Assembly: GCA_033782935.1 (NCBI GenBank)
Contig: JAWQEG010000377.1
Coordinates: 124,001 to 188,000 of the forward strand
Origin: Petrolisthes cinctipes
Lineage: Eukaryota > Arthropoda > Malacostraca > Decapoda > Porcellanidae
DNA: 64,000 nt
Direction of reading: 5' to 3'
Part shown: in pieces, positions 11,848 to 24,825 of the stretch
How positions within the stretch are numbered: position 1 is the stretch's first letter
Layout: every line of letters starts with the position of its first letter
Notes under the pieces: model-generated
What the model saw: only the letters and a program-made list of their open reading frames with translations
Database searches by the model: none
What the model was told of the DNA's origin: nothing
Program-made: the position numbers and the translations under genes

Positions 11848-12820
11848 ATATTTTAGATGCCCAAAGTCAATATGTGCATGTATCTTCAGTACCCGTATAT
11901 ATCTCAAATTCAGGCTTAAAACACCCGAAAATTCAATATTTTGGGGTCCCAGAAGCAATCTGTACATGCCTACTCAGTGCTAGAATATTTTCAAAATATA
12001 GGCTCAAAACATGCTAAAAATCGATCTTTTAGGTGCCAAAAAGTCGATATCTCAAATTCAGTCCCAAAACACCCGAAAATTCGATATTTAGGTGTCCCAG
12101 AAGCAATCTGTACATGCCTACTCAGTGCTAGAATATTTTGAAAAAATATAGGCTAAAAACATGCTAAAAATCGATATTTTAGTTGCCAAAAAGTCGATAT
12201 CTCAAATTAAGGCCCAAAACACCCGAAAATTCGATATTTAGGGGTCCTAGAAGCGACCTGTACATGCCTACTCCGTGGTAGAGTATTTTCAAAATACAGG
12301 CCCAAAACATGCTCAAAATCAATGTTTCAGGTGCCATAATGTCGATATGTGCATGCATCTTCAGTACCCGTTTATATCTCAAATTCTGGCCCCAAACACC
12401 TGAAAAATCGATATTTTGGGGTCCCAGAAGCGATCTGTACATGCCTACTCAGTGCTAAAATGTTTTCAAAATATAGGCTCAAAACATGCTCAAAATCGAT
12501 ATTTTAGGTGCCCAAAGTCAATATGTGCATGCATCTTCTGTACTCGTTTATATCTCAAATTCAGGCTCAAAACACCTGAAAATTCGATATTTTGGGGTCT
12601 CAGCAGCGATCTGTACTTGCCTCATCAGTGCTAGAATATTTTCAAAATATAGGCTCAAAACATGCTAAAATCGATATTTTAGGTGCGTAAAGGCGATATC
12701 TCAAATTCAGGCCCAAAACACCCGAAAATTCGATATTTTGGGGTCCCAGAAGCGATCTGTACATGTGTACTCCGTGTTAGAGTATTTTCAAAATACAGGC
12801 CCAAAACATGCTCAAAATCG

Positions 12821-14174
12821 ATGTTTTAGGTGCCCAAAGTCAATATGTGCATGCATCTTCTGTACCCTTTTATATCTCAAATTCTGGCCCTAAACACCCA
12901 AAAATTAAATATTTTGGGGTCCCAGAAGCGATCTGTACATGCCTACTCAGTGCTAGAATGTTTTCAAAATATAGGCTCAAAACATGCTCAAAATCGATAT
13001 TTTAGGTGCCCAAAAGACGATATGTGCATGCATCTTCTGTACTCGTTTATATCTCAAATTCAAGCTCAAAACACCCGAAAATTCGATATTTTGGGGTCCC
13101 AGAAGCGATCTGTACATGCCTACTCAGTGCTAGAATATTTTCAAAATATAGGCTCAAAACATGCTCAAAATCGATGTTTTAGTTGCCCAAAAGTCGATAT
13201 GTGCCTGCATCTTCTGTACTCGTTTATATCTCAAATTCAAGCTCAAAACACCCGAAAATTCGATATTTTGGGGTCCCAGAAGCGATCTGTACATGCCTTC
13301 TCAGTAGTAGAATATTTTTAAAATATAGGCTCAAAACATGCTAAAAATCGATATCTTAGGTGCGTAAAGGCGATATCTCAAATTCAGGCTCAAAATACCC
13401 GAAAATTCGATATTTTGGGGTCCCAGAAGCGATCTGTACATGCCTACTCCGTGTTAGAGGTTTTTCAAAATACAGGCCCAAAACATGCTCAAAATCGATA
13501 TTTTAGATGCCCAAAGTCAATATGTGCATGCATCTTCTGTACCCTTTTATATCTCAAATTCTGGCCCTAAACACCCAAAAATTAAATATTTTGGGGTCCC
13601 AGAAGCGATCTGTACATGCCTACTCAGTGCTAGAATGTTTTCAAAATATAGGCTCAAAACATGCTCAAAATCGATATTTTAGGTGCCCAAAAGACGATAT
13701 GTGCATGCATCTTCTGTACTCGTTTATATCTCAAATTCAAGCTCAAAACACCCGAAAATTCGATATTTTGGGGTCCCAGAAGCGATCTGTACATGCCTAC
13801 TCAGTGCTAGAATATTTTCAAAATATAGGCTCAAAACATGCTCAAAATCGATGTTTTAGTTGCCCAAAAGTCGATATGTGCCTGCATCTTCTGTACTCGT
13901 TTATATCTCAAATTCAAGCTCAAAACACCCGAAAATTCGATATTTTGGGGTCCCAGAAGCGATCTGTACATGCCTACTCAGTAGTAGAATATTTTTAAAA
14001 TATAGGCTCAAAACATGCTAAAAATCGATATCTTAGGTGCGTAAAGGCGATATCTCAAATTCAGGCTCAAAATACCCGAAAATTCGATATTTTGGGGTCC
14101 CAGAAGCGATCTGTACATGCCTACTCCGTGTTAGAGGTTTTTCAAAATACAGGCCCAAAACATGCTGAAAATCG
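12821..14174. repeat. 677 bp tandem duplication in second 2,327 bp unit
   Basis: This is the counterpart of the 10,494-11,847 doublet, displaced by 2,327 bp. The internal displacement is again 677 bp (compare 12,830 with 13,507). Its presence in both large copies sets the order of events. Confidence 0.85.
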
Positions 14175-14709
14175 ATATTTTAGATGCCCAAAGTCAATAT
14201 GTGCATGTATCTTCAGTACCCGTATATATCTCAAATTCAGGCTTAAAACACCCGAAAATTCAATATTTTGGGGTCCCAGAAGCAATCTGTACATGCCTAC
14301 TCAGTGCTAGAATATTTTCAAAATATAGGCTCAAAACATGCTAAAAATCGATCTTTTAGGTGCCAAAAAGTCGATATCTCAAATTCAGTCCCAAAACACC
14401 CGAAAATTCGATATTTAGGTGTCCCAGAAGCAATCTGTACATGCCTACTCAGTGCTAGAATATTTTGAAAAAATATAGGCTAAAAACATGCTAAAAATCG
14501 ATATTTTAGTTGCCAAAAAGTCGATATCTCAATTTAAGGCCCAAAACACCCGAAAATTCGATATTTAGGGGTCCTAGAAGCGACCTGTACATGCCTACTC
14601 CGTGTTAGAGTATTTTCAAAATACAGGCCCAAAACATGCTCAAAATCAATGTTTCAGGTGCCAAAATGTCGATATGTGCATGCATCTTCAGTACCCGTTT
14701 ATATCTCAA

Positions 14710-16355
14710 ATTCTGGCCCCAAACACCTGAAAAATCGATATTTTGGGGTCCCAGAAGCGATCTGTACATGCCTACTCAGTGCTAAAATGTTTTCAAAATA
14801 TAGGCTCAAAACATGCTCAAAATCGATATTTTAGGTGCCCAAAGTCAATATGTGCATGCATCTTCTGTACTCGTTTATATCTCAAATTCAGGCTCAAAAC
14901 ACCTGAAAATTCGATATTTTGGGGTCTCAGCAGCGATCTGTACTTGCCTCATCAGTGCTAGAATATTTTCAAAATATAGGCTCAAAACATGCTAAAATCG
15001 ATATTTTAGGTGCGTAAAGTCGATATCTCAAATTCAGGCCCAAAACACCCGAAAATTCGATATTTTGGGGTCCCAGAAGCGATCTGTACATGCCTACTCC
15101 GTGTTAGAGTATTTTCAAAATACATGCCCAAAACATGCTGAAAATCGATATTTTAGATGACCAAAGTCAATATGTGCATGTATCTTCTGTACCCGTTTAT
15201 ATCTCAAATTCAGGCTCAAAACACCCGAATATTCAATATTTTGGGGTCCCAGAAGCAATCTGTACATGCATACTCAGTGCTAGAATATTTTCAAAATATA
15301 GGCTAAAAACATGCTAAAAATCGATCTTTTAGGTGCGAAAAAGTCGATATCTCAAATTCAGTCCCAAAATACCCGAAAATTCGATATTTACGGGTCCCAG
15401 AGGCGATCTGTACATGCTTACTCCGTGTTAGAGAATTTTCAAAATACAGGCCAAAAACATACTGAAAATCGATCTTTTATGTGCGCAAAAGTCGATATGT
15501 GCATGTATCTTCTGTACCCGTTTATATCTCAAATTCTGGCCCCAAACACCTGAAAAATCGATATTTTGGGGTCCCAGAAGCGATCTGTACATGCCTACTC
15601 AGTGCTAAAATGTTTTCAAAATATAGGCTCAAAACATGCTCAAAATCGATATTTTAGGTGCCCAAAGTCAATATGTGCATGCATCTTCTGTACTCGTTTA
15701 TATCTCAAATTCAGGCTCAAAACACCTGAAAATTCGATATTTTGGGGTCTCAGCAGCGATCTGTACTTGCCTCATCAGTGCTAGAATATTTTCAAAATAT
15801 AGGCTCAAAACATGCTAAAATCGATATTTTAGGTGCGTAAAGTCGATATCTCAAATTCAGGCCCAAAACACCCGAAAATTCGATATTTTGGGGTCCCAGA
15901 AGCGATCTGTACATGCCTACTCCGTGTTAGAGTATTTTCAAAATACATGCCCAAAACATGCTGAAAATCGATATTTTAGATGACCAAAGTCAATATGTGC
16001 ATGTATTTTCTGTACCCGTTTATATCTCAAATTCAGGCTCAAAACACCCGAATATTCAATATTTTGGGGTCCCAGAAGCAATCTGTACATGCATACTCAG
16101 TGCTAGAATATTTTCAAAATATAGGCTAAAAACATGCTAAAAATCGATCTTTTAGGTGCGAAAAAGTCGATATCTCAAATTCAGTCCCAAAATACCCGAA
16201 AATTCGATATTTACGGGTCCCAGAGGCGATCTGTACATGCTTACTCCGTGTTAGAGAATTTTCAAAATACAGGCCAAAAACATACTGAAAATCGATCTTT
16301 TATGTGCGCAAAAGTCGATATGTGCATGTATCTTCTGTACCCGTTTATATCTCAA
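14710..16355. repeat. 823 bp tandem duplication (5-mer)
   Basis: About 14,710-15,532 is followed directly by about 15,533-16,355. The copies share CACCTGAAAAATCGATATTT, GGGGTCTCAGCAGCG, GCCTCATCAGTGC, the one-base-short GCTAAAATCG, GATGACCAAAG, and the TTACGGGTCCC variant. The clearest difference is GTATCTTCTG (first) against GTATTTTCTG (second), so the duplication is recent. It overlaps the right end of the 2,327 bp block, so one edge of that block was re-amplified. Confidence 0.87.
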
Positions 16356-17369
16356 ATTAAGGCTCAAAACACCCGAAAATTCGATAGTTTGGGGTCCCAG
16401 AAGCAATCTGTACATGCCTACTCAGTGCTAGAATATTTTCAAAATATAGGCAAAAAACATGCTAAAAATCGATATTTTAGGTGCCAAAAAGTCAATATCC
16501 CAAATTCAGTCCCAAAATACCCGAAAATTCGATATTTTGGGGTCCCAGAAGCTATTTGTACATGCCTACTCCGTGTTAGAGTATTTTCAAAATACAGGCC
16601 AAAAACATACTGAAAATCGATCTTTTAGGTGCCCAAAAGTCGATATGTGCATGCATCTTCTGTACTCGTTTATATCTCAAATTCAAGCTCAAAACACCCG
16701 AAAATTCGATATTTTGGGGTCCCAGAAGCGATCTGTACATGCCTACTCAGTGCTAGAATATTTTCAAAATATTGGCTCAAAACATGCTAAAAATCGATAT
16801 TTTAGGTGCGTAAAGGCGATATCTCAAATTCAGGCCCAAAACACCCGAAAATTCGATATTTTGGGGTCCCAGAAGCGATCTGTACATGTGTACTCCGTGT
16901 TAGAGTATTTTCAAAATACAGGCCCAAAACATGCTCAAAATCGATGTTTTAGGTGCCCAAAGTCAATATGTGCATGCATCTTCTGTACCCTTTTATATCT
17001 CAAATTCTGGCCCTAAACACCCAAAAATTTAATATTTTGGGGTCCCAGAAGCGATCTGTACATGCCTACTCAGTGCTAGAATGTTTTCAAAATATAGGCT
17101 CAAAACATGCTCAAAATAGATATTTTAGGTGCCCAAAAGACGATATGTGCATGCATCTTCTGTACTCGTTTATATCTCAAATTCAAGCTCAAAACACCCG
17201 AAAATTCGATATTTTGGGGTCCCAGAAGCGATCTGTACATGCCTACTCAGTGCTAGAATATTTTCAAAATATAGGCTCAAAACATGCTAAAAATCGATAT
17301 TTTAGGTGCGTAAAGGCGATATCTCAAATTCAGGCCCAAAACACCCGAAAATTCGATATTTTGGGGTCC
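16356..17369. repeat. Block shared with 10.09-10.79 kb
   Basis: About 16,540-17,240 matches about 10,090-10,790 at a displacement of 6,450 bp, including GTACATGTGTACTCC and CAATATGTGCATGCATC contexts. Minor differences include GATAGTTTGGGG at 16,385 and AAAATAGATATTTTAGG near 17,115. The remainder is ordinary S and L monomers. Confidence 0.72.
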
Positions 17370-19420
17370 CAGAAGCGATCTGTACATGCGTACTCCGTGT
17401 TTGAGTATTTTCAAAATACAGCCCAAAAACATACTGAAAATCGATCTTTTAGGTGCGCAAAAGTCGATAAGTGCATGCATCTTCTGTACCCGTTTATATC
17501 TCAAATTCTGGCCCAAAACACCCGAAAAATCGATATTTTGGGGTCCCAGAAGCGATCTGTACATGCCTACTCAGTGCTAGAATGTTTTCAAAATATAGGC
17601 TCAAAACATGCTTAAAATCGATATTTGAGGTTCCCAAAAATCGATATGTGCATGCATCTTCTGTACTCGTTTATATCTCAAATTCAGGCTCAAAACACCC
17701 GAAAATTCAATATTTTGGGGTCCCAGAAGCGATCTGTACATGCCTACTCAGTGCTAGAATATTTTCAAAATATAGGCTCAAAACATTCTAAAAATCGATA
17801 TTTTAGGTGCGTAAAGGCGATATCTCAAATTCAGGCCCAAAACGCCAGAAAATTCGATATTTTGGGGTCCCAGAAGCGATGTGTACATGCCTACTCCGTG
17901 TTAGAGTATTTTCAAAATACAGGCCCAAAACATGCTGAAAATCGATATTTTAGATGCCCAAAGTCAATATGTGCATGTATCTTCTGTACCCGTTTATACC
18001 TCAAATTCAGGCTCAAAACACCCAAAAATTCAATATTTTCGGGTCCCAGAAGCAATCTGTACATGCCTACTCAGTGCTAGAATATTTTCAAAATATAGGC
18101 TAAAAACATGCTAAAAATCGATATTTTAGGTGCCAAAAAGTCGATATCTCAAATTAAGGCCCAAAACACCCGAAAATTCGATATTTAGGGGTCCCAGAAG
18201 CGATCTGTACATGCCTAGTCAGTGCTAGAATGTTTTCAAAATATAGGCTCAAAACATGCTCAAAATCGATATTTTAGGTGCCCAAAAGTCGATATGTGCA
18301 TGCATCTTCTGTACTCGTTTATATCTCAAATTCAGGCTCAAAACACCCGAAAATTCGATATTTTGGGGTCCCAGAAGCGATCTGTACATGCCTACTCAGT
18401 GCTAGAATATTTTCAAAATATTGGCTCAAACATGCTAAAAATCGATATTTTAGGTGCGTAAAGGCGATATCTCAAATTAAGGCAGAAAACACCCGAAAAC
18501 TCGATATTTAGGGGTCCCAGAAGCAATCTGTACATGCCTACACAGTGCTAGAATATTTTCAAAATATAGGCTAAAAACATGCTAAAAATCGATATTTTAG
18601 GTGCCAAAAAGTCGATATCTCAAATTAAGGCCCAAATCACCCGAAAATTCGATATTTAGGGGTCCCAGAAGCGATCTGTACATGCCTACTCAGTGCTAGC
18701 ATATTTTCAAAATATAATCTCAAAACATGCTAAAAATCGATATTTAAGGTGCGTAAAGGCGATATGTCAAATTCAGGCCCAAAACACCCGAAAATTCGAT
18801 ATTTTGGGGTCCCAGAAGCGATCTGTACATGCCTACTCCGTGTAAAAGTATTTTCAAAATACAAGCCCAAAACATGCTCAAAATCGATGTTTTAGGTGCC
18901 CAAAAGTCGATATGTGCATGCATCTTCAGTACCCGTTTATATCTCAAATTCAGGCTCAAAACACCCGAAAATTCGATATTTTGGGGTCCCAGATTCGATC
19001 TGTACATGCCTGCATACTCCGTGTTAGAGTATTTTCAAAATACAGGCCCAAAACATGCTCAAAATCGATGTTTTAGGTGCCAAAAAGTCGATTTGTGCCT
19101 GCTTCATCAGTACCCGTTTATATCTCAAATTCAGGCTCAAAACACCCTAAAATTCGATATTTTGGGGTCCCAGAATCGATCAGTACATGCCTACTCCGTG
19201 TTAGAGTATTTTCAAAATACATGCCCAAAACATGCTGAAAATCGATATTTTAGATGCCCAAAGTAAATATGTGCATGTATCTTCTGTACCCGTTTATACC
19301 TCAAATTCAGGCTCAAAACACCCGAAAATTCAATATTTTTGGGTCCCAGAAGCAATCTGTACATGCCTACTCAATGCTAGAATGTTTTCAAAATATAGGC
19401 TCAAAACATGCTCAAAATCG
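17370..19420. repeat. Mosaic block related to 25.6-28.1 kb
   Basis: About 17,370-17,910 matches about 25,580-26,110 at a displacement near 8,197-8,208 bp, sharing GTCGATAAGTGCATGC and GATATTTGAGGTTCCC. About 18,610-19,270 matches about 27,420-28,080 at a displacement of 8,806 bp, sharing the ATAATCTCAAAACATGC and GTGTAAAAGTATTTTC variants. The different displacements show that monomers were gained or lost between the parts. A small 4 bp insertion occurs at about 19,011 (CATGCCTGCATACTCC). Confidence 0.72.
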
Positions 19421-19429
19421 ATATTTTAG

Positions 19430-22400
19430 GTGCCCAAAAGTCGATATGTGCATGCATCTTCTGTACTCGTTTATATCTCAAATTCAGGCTCGAAACACCC
19501 GAAAATTCGATATTTTGGGGTCCCAGAAGCGATCTGTACATGCCTACTCAGTGCTAGAATATTTTCAAAATATAGGCTGAGTCAAAACAAGCTAAAAATC
19601 TATATTTTAGGTGCGTAAGGGCGATATCTCAAAATAAGGCCCAAAACACCCGAAAATTCGATATTTAATGGTCCCAGAAGCGATCTGTACATGCCTACTT
19701 CGTGTTAGAGTATTTTCAAAATACAGGCCAAAAACATACTGAAAATCGGTCTTTTAGGTGCCCAAAAGTCGATATGTGCATGCATCTTCTGTACCCGTTT
19801 ATATCTCAAATTCAGGCTCAAAACACCCGAAAATTAAAGATTTTGGGGTCCCAGAAGCAATCAGTACATGCCTACTCAGTGCTAGAATATTTCCAAAATA
19901 TAGGCTAAAAACATGATACAAATCGATATTTTAGGTGCACAAAAGTCGATATCTCAAATTATGGCCCAAAACACCCGAAAATTCGATATTTAGGGGTCCC
20001 AAAAGCGATCGGTACATGCCTACTCCGTGTTAGAGTATTTTCAAATTAGAGGCCCATAACATGCTCAAAATCGATGTTTTAGGTGCCAAAAAGTCGATAT
20101 GTGCATGCAGTTTCAGTACTCGTTTATATCTCAAATTCAGGCTCAAAACACCCGAAAATTCGATATTTTGGGGTCCCAGAAGCGATCTGTACATGCCTAC
20201 TCCGTATTAGAGTATTTTCAAAATACATGCCCAAAACATGCTGAAAATCGATATTTTAGATGCCCAAAGTCAATATGTGCATGTATCTTTTGTACCCGTT
20301 TATATCTCAAATTCAAGCTCAAAACACCCGAAAATTCAATATTTTGGAGTACCAGAAGCAATCTGTACATGCCTACTCAGTGCTAGAATATTTCCAAAAT
20401 ATAGGCTAAAAACATGATAAAAATCGATATTTTAGGTGCCAAAAAGTCGATATCTCAAATTAAGGCCCAAAACACCCGAAAATTCGATATTTAGGGGTCC
20501 CAGAAGCGATCTGTACATGCCTACTCAGTGATATAGTATTTTCAAAATACAGGCCAAAAACATACTGAAAATCGATCTTTTAGGTGCCCAAAAGTCGATA
20601 TGTGCATGCATCTTCTGTACCCGTTTATATCTCAAATTCTGGCCCTAAACACCCAAAAATTCGATATTTTTGGGTCCCAGAAGCGATCTGTACATGCCTA
20701 CTCAGTGCTAGAATATTTTCAAAATATAGGCTAAAAACATGATAAAAATCGATATTTTAGGTGCCAAAAAGTCGATATCTCAAATAAGGCCCAAAACACC
20801 AGAAAATTCGATATTTAGGGGTCCCAGAAGCGATCTGTACAAGCCTACTCAGTGCTAGAATATTTTCAAAATATTGGCTCAAACATGCTAAAAATCTATA
20901 TTTTAGGTGCGTAAAGGCGATATCTCAAATTAAGGCCCAAAACGCCCGAAAATTCGATATTTAGGGGTCCCAAAAGCAATCTGTACATGCCTACTCTGTG
21001 CTAGAATATTTTCAAAATATAGGCTAAAAACATGCTAAAAATCGATATTTTAGGTGCCAAAAAGTCGATATCTCAAATTATGGGCCAAAACACCCGAAAA
21101 TTCGATATTTAGGGGTCCCAGAAGCGATCTGTACATGCCTACTCAGTGCTAGAATATTTTCAAAATATAGGCTCAAACCATGCTATAAATCGATATTTTA
21201 GGTGCGTAAAGGCTATATGTCAAATTCAGGCCCAAAACACCCGAAAATTCGATATTTTGGGGTCCCAGAAGCGATCTGTACATGCCTACTCCGTGTAAAA
21301 GTATTTTCAAAATACAAGCCCAAAACATGCTCAAAATCGATGTTTTATGTGCCCAAAAGTCGATATGTGCATGCATCTTCAGTACCCGTTTATATCTCAA
21401 ATTCAGGCTCAAAACACCCGAAAATTCGATATTTTGGGGTCCCAGAAGCGATCTGTACCTGCCTACTCCGTGTTAGAGTATTTTCAAAATACAGGCCCAA
21501 AACATGCTGAAAATCGATATTTTAGATGCCCAAAGTCAATATGTGCATGTATCTTCTGTACCCGTTTATATCTCAAATTCAGGCTCAAAACACCCAAAAA
21601 TTCAATATTTTGGGGTCCCAGAAGCAATCCGTACATGCCTACTCAGTGCTAGAATATTTTCAATAAATAGGCTAAAAACATGCTAAAAATCGATATTTTA
21701 GGTGCCAAAAAGTCGATATATCAAATTATGGCCCAAAACACCCGAAAATTCGATATTTAGGGGTCCCAGAAGCGATCTGTACATGCCTACTCCGTGTTAG
21801 AGTATTTTCAAAATACAGGCCCAAAACATGCTCAAAATCGATGTTTTATGTGCCAAAAAGTCGATATCTGCATGCATCATCAGTACCCGTTTATATCTCA
21901 AATTCAGGCTGAAAACACCCGAAAATTCGATATTTTGGGGTCCCAGAATCGATCTGTACATGCCTACTCCGTGTTAGAGTATTTTCAAAATACATGCCCA
22001 AAACATGCTGAAAAACGATATTTCAGATGCCCAAAGTCAATATGTGCATGTATCTTCTGTACCCGTTTATATCTCTAATTCAGGCTCAAAACATCCGAAA
22101 ATTCGATATTTTGGGGTCCCAGAAGCGATCTGTACATGCCTACTCAGAGATAGAATTTTTTCAAAATATAGGCTCAAAACATGCTCAAAATCGATCTTTT
22201 AGGTGCCCAAAAGTCGATATGTGCATACATCTTCTGTACTCGTTTATATCTCAAATTCAGGCTCGAAACACCCGAAAATTCGATATTTTGGGGTCCCAGA
22301 AGCGATCTGTACATGCCTACTCAGTGCTAGAATATTTTCAAAATATAGGCTCAAAACAAGCTAAAAATCTATATTTTAGGTGCGTAAGGGCGATATCTCA

Positions 22401-24825
22401 AAATAAGGCCCAAAACACCCGAAAATTCGATATTTAATGGTCCCAGAAGCGATCTGTACATGCCTACTTCGTGTTAGAGTATTTTCAAAATACAGGCCAA
22501 AAACATACTGAAAATCGGTCTTTTAGGTGCCCAAAAGTCGATATGTGCATGCATCTTCTGTACCCGTTTATATCTCAAATTCAGGCTCAAAACACCCGAA
22601 AATTAAAGTTTTTGGGGTCCCAGAAGCAATCAGTACATGCCTACTCAGTGCTAGAATATTTCCAAAATATAGGCTAAAAACATGATACAAATCGATATTT
22701 TAGGTGCCCAAAAGTCGATATCTCAAATTATGGCCCAAAACACCCGAAAATTCGATATTTAGGGGTCCCAAAAGCGATCGGTACATGCCTACTCCGTGTT
22801 AGAGTATTTTCAAATTAGAGGCCCATAACATGCTCAAAATCGATGTTTTAGGTGCCAAAAAGTCAATATGTGCATGCAGTTTCAGTACTCGTTTATATCT
22901 CAAATTCAGGCTCAAAACACCCGAAAATTCGATATTTTGGGGTCCCAGAAGCGATCTGTACATGCCTACTCCGTATTAGAGTATTTTCAAAATACATGCC
23001 CAAAACATGCTGAAAATCGATATTTTAGATGCCCAAAGTCAATATGTGCATGTATCTTTTGTACCCGTTTATATCTCAAATTCAAGCTCAAAACACCCGA
23101 AAATTCAATATTTTGGAGTACCAGAAGCAATCTGTACATGCCTACTCAGTGCTAGAATATTTCCAAAATATAGGCTAAAAACATGATAAAAATCGATATT
23201 TTAGGTGCCAAAAAGTCGATATCTCAAATTAAGGCCCAAAACACCCGAAAATTCGATATTTAGGGGTCCCAGAAGCGATCTGTACATGCCTACTCAGTGA
23301 TATAGTATTTTCAAAATACAGGCCAAAAACATACTGAAAATCGATCTTTTAGGTGCCCAAAAGTCGATATGTGCATGCATCTTCTGTACCCGTTTATATC
23401 TCAAATTCTGGCCCTAAACACCCAAAAATTCGATATTTTTGGGTCCCAGAAGCGATCTGTACATGCCTACTCAGTGCTAGAATATTTTCAAAATATAGGC
23501 TAAAAACATGATAAAAATCGATATTTTAGGTGCCAAAAAGTCGATATCTCAAATTAAGGCCCAAAACACCAGAAAATTCGATATTTAGGGGTCCCAGAAG
23601 CGATCTGTACAAGCCTACTCAGTGCTAGAATATTTTCAAAATATTGGCTCAAACATGCTAAAAATCTATATTTTAGGTGCGTAAAGGCGATATCTCAAAT
23701 TAAGGCCCAAAACGCCCGAAAATTCGATATTTAGGGGTCCCAAAAGCAATCTGTACATGCCTACTCTGTGCTAGAATATTTTCAAAATATAGGCTCAAAC
23801 CATGCTATAAATCGATATTTTAGGTGCGTAAAGGCTATATGTCAAATTCAGGCCCAAAACACCCGAAAATTCGATATTTTGGGGTCCCAGAAGCGATCTG
23901 TACATGCCTACTCCGTGTAAAAGTATTTTCAAAATACAAGCCCAAAACATGCTCAAAATCGATGTTTTATGTGCCCAAAAGTCGATATGTGCATGCATCT
24001 TCAGTACCCGTTTATATCTCAAATTCAGGCTCAAAACACCCGAAAATTCGATATTTTGGGGTCCCAGAAGCGATCTGTACCTGCCTACTCCGTGTTAGAG
24101 TATTTTCAAAATACAGGCCCAAAACATGCTGAAAATCGATATTTTAGATGCCCAAAGTCAATATGTGCATGTATCTTCTGTACCCGTTTATATCTCAAAT
24201 TCAGGCTCAAAACACCCAAAAATTCAATATTTTGGGGTCCCAGAAGCAATCCGTACATGCCTACTCAGTGCTAGAATATTTTCAATAAATAGGCTAAAAA
24301 CATGCTAAAAATCGATATTTTAGGTGCCAAAAAGTCGATATATCAAATTATGGCCCAAAACACCCGAAAATTCGATATTTAGGGGTCCCAGAAGCGATCT
24401 GTACATGCCTACTCCGTGTTAGAGTATTTTCAAAATACAGGCCCAAAACATGCTCAAAATCGATGTTTTATGTGCCAAAAAGTCGATATCTGCATGCATC
24501 ATCAGTACCCGTTTATATCTCAAATTCAGGCTGAAAACACCCGAAAATTCGATATTTTGGGGTCCCAGAATCGATCTGTACATGCCTACTCCGTGTTAGA
24601 GTATTTTCAAAATACATGCCCAAAACATGCTGAAAAACGATATTTCAGATGCCCAAAGTCAATATGTGCATGTATCTTCTGTACCCGTTTATATCTCTAA
24701 TTCAGGCTCAAAACATCCGAAAATTCGATATTTTGGGGTCCCAGAAGCGATCTGTACATGCCTACTCAGAGATAGAATGTTTTCAAAATATAGGCTCAAA
24801 ACATGCTCAAAATCGATCTTTTAGG
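19430..24825. repeat. Tandem duplication, 2,773 and 2,625 bp units
   Basis: About 19,430-22,200 is followed by about 22,201-24,825. The displacement starts at 2,773, drops to 2,769 after a GAGT insertion in the first copy (near 19,579, GGCTGAGTCAAAAC), and falls to 2,622 after one S monomer is lost from the second copy. Shared rare variants include AATTAAAG, CAAATTAGAGGCCC, TTTTGGAGTACC, GTGATATAGTATTTTC and CAATAAATAGGC. The copies differ at few sites, for example AAAGATTTTGG against AAAGTTTTTGG. Confidence 0.87.
20964..21111. repeat. S monomer (148 bp) missing from sister copy
   Basis: In the left copy the landmarks fall at 20,964, 21,112 and 21,259, that is two S monomers of 148 and 147 bp. 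In the right copy they fall at 23,734 and 23,881, a single S monomer. The right copy reads from the CTCTGTGCTAGAAT part of one monomer straight into the GGCTCAAACCATGC part of the next. This is the product expected from exchange between homologous positions of adjacent monomers. The ancestral two-monomer form is also seen near 28.8-29.0 kb, so this is a deletion in the right copy. Confidence 0.85.

Larger units (their letters stand above)
10350..15010. repeat. 2,327 bp HOR unit in tandem, two copies
   Basis: About 10,350-12,676 is followed directly by about 12,677-15,003, a tandem duplication of a unit of 2,327 bp (about 14 monomers). All variants I checked keep the same spacing: GTACATGTGTACTCC, CCCAAAAATTAAATATTTT, CAGTAGTAGAATA, GAGGTTTTTCAAAA and GTTTCAGGTGCC. 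Only scattered substitutions separate the copies, such as GCCTACTCAGTAG against GCCTTCTCAGTAG and CAAATTAAGG against CAATTTAAGG. Each copy itself contains a 677 bp tandem duplication. Confidence 0.87.

Noticed and set aside
19575..19585. The GAGT insertion in GGCTGAGTCAAAAC as a possible mobile-element footprint.
   Set aside because: Four bases with no flanking target-site duplication or element remnant; an ordinary small indel is sufficient.
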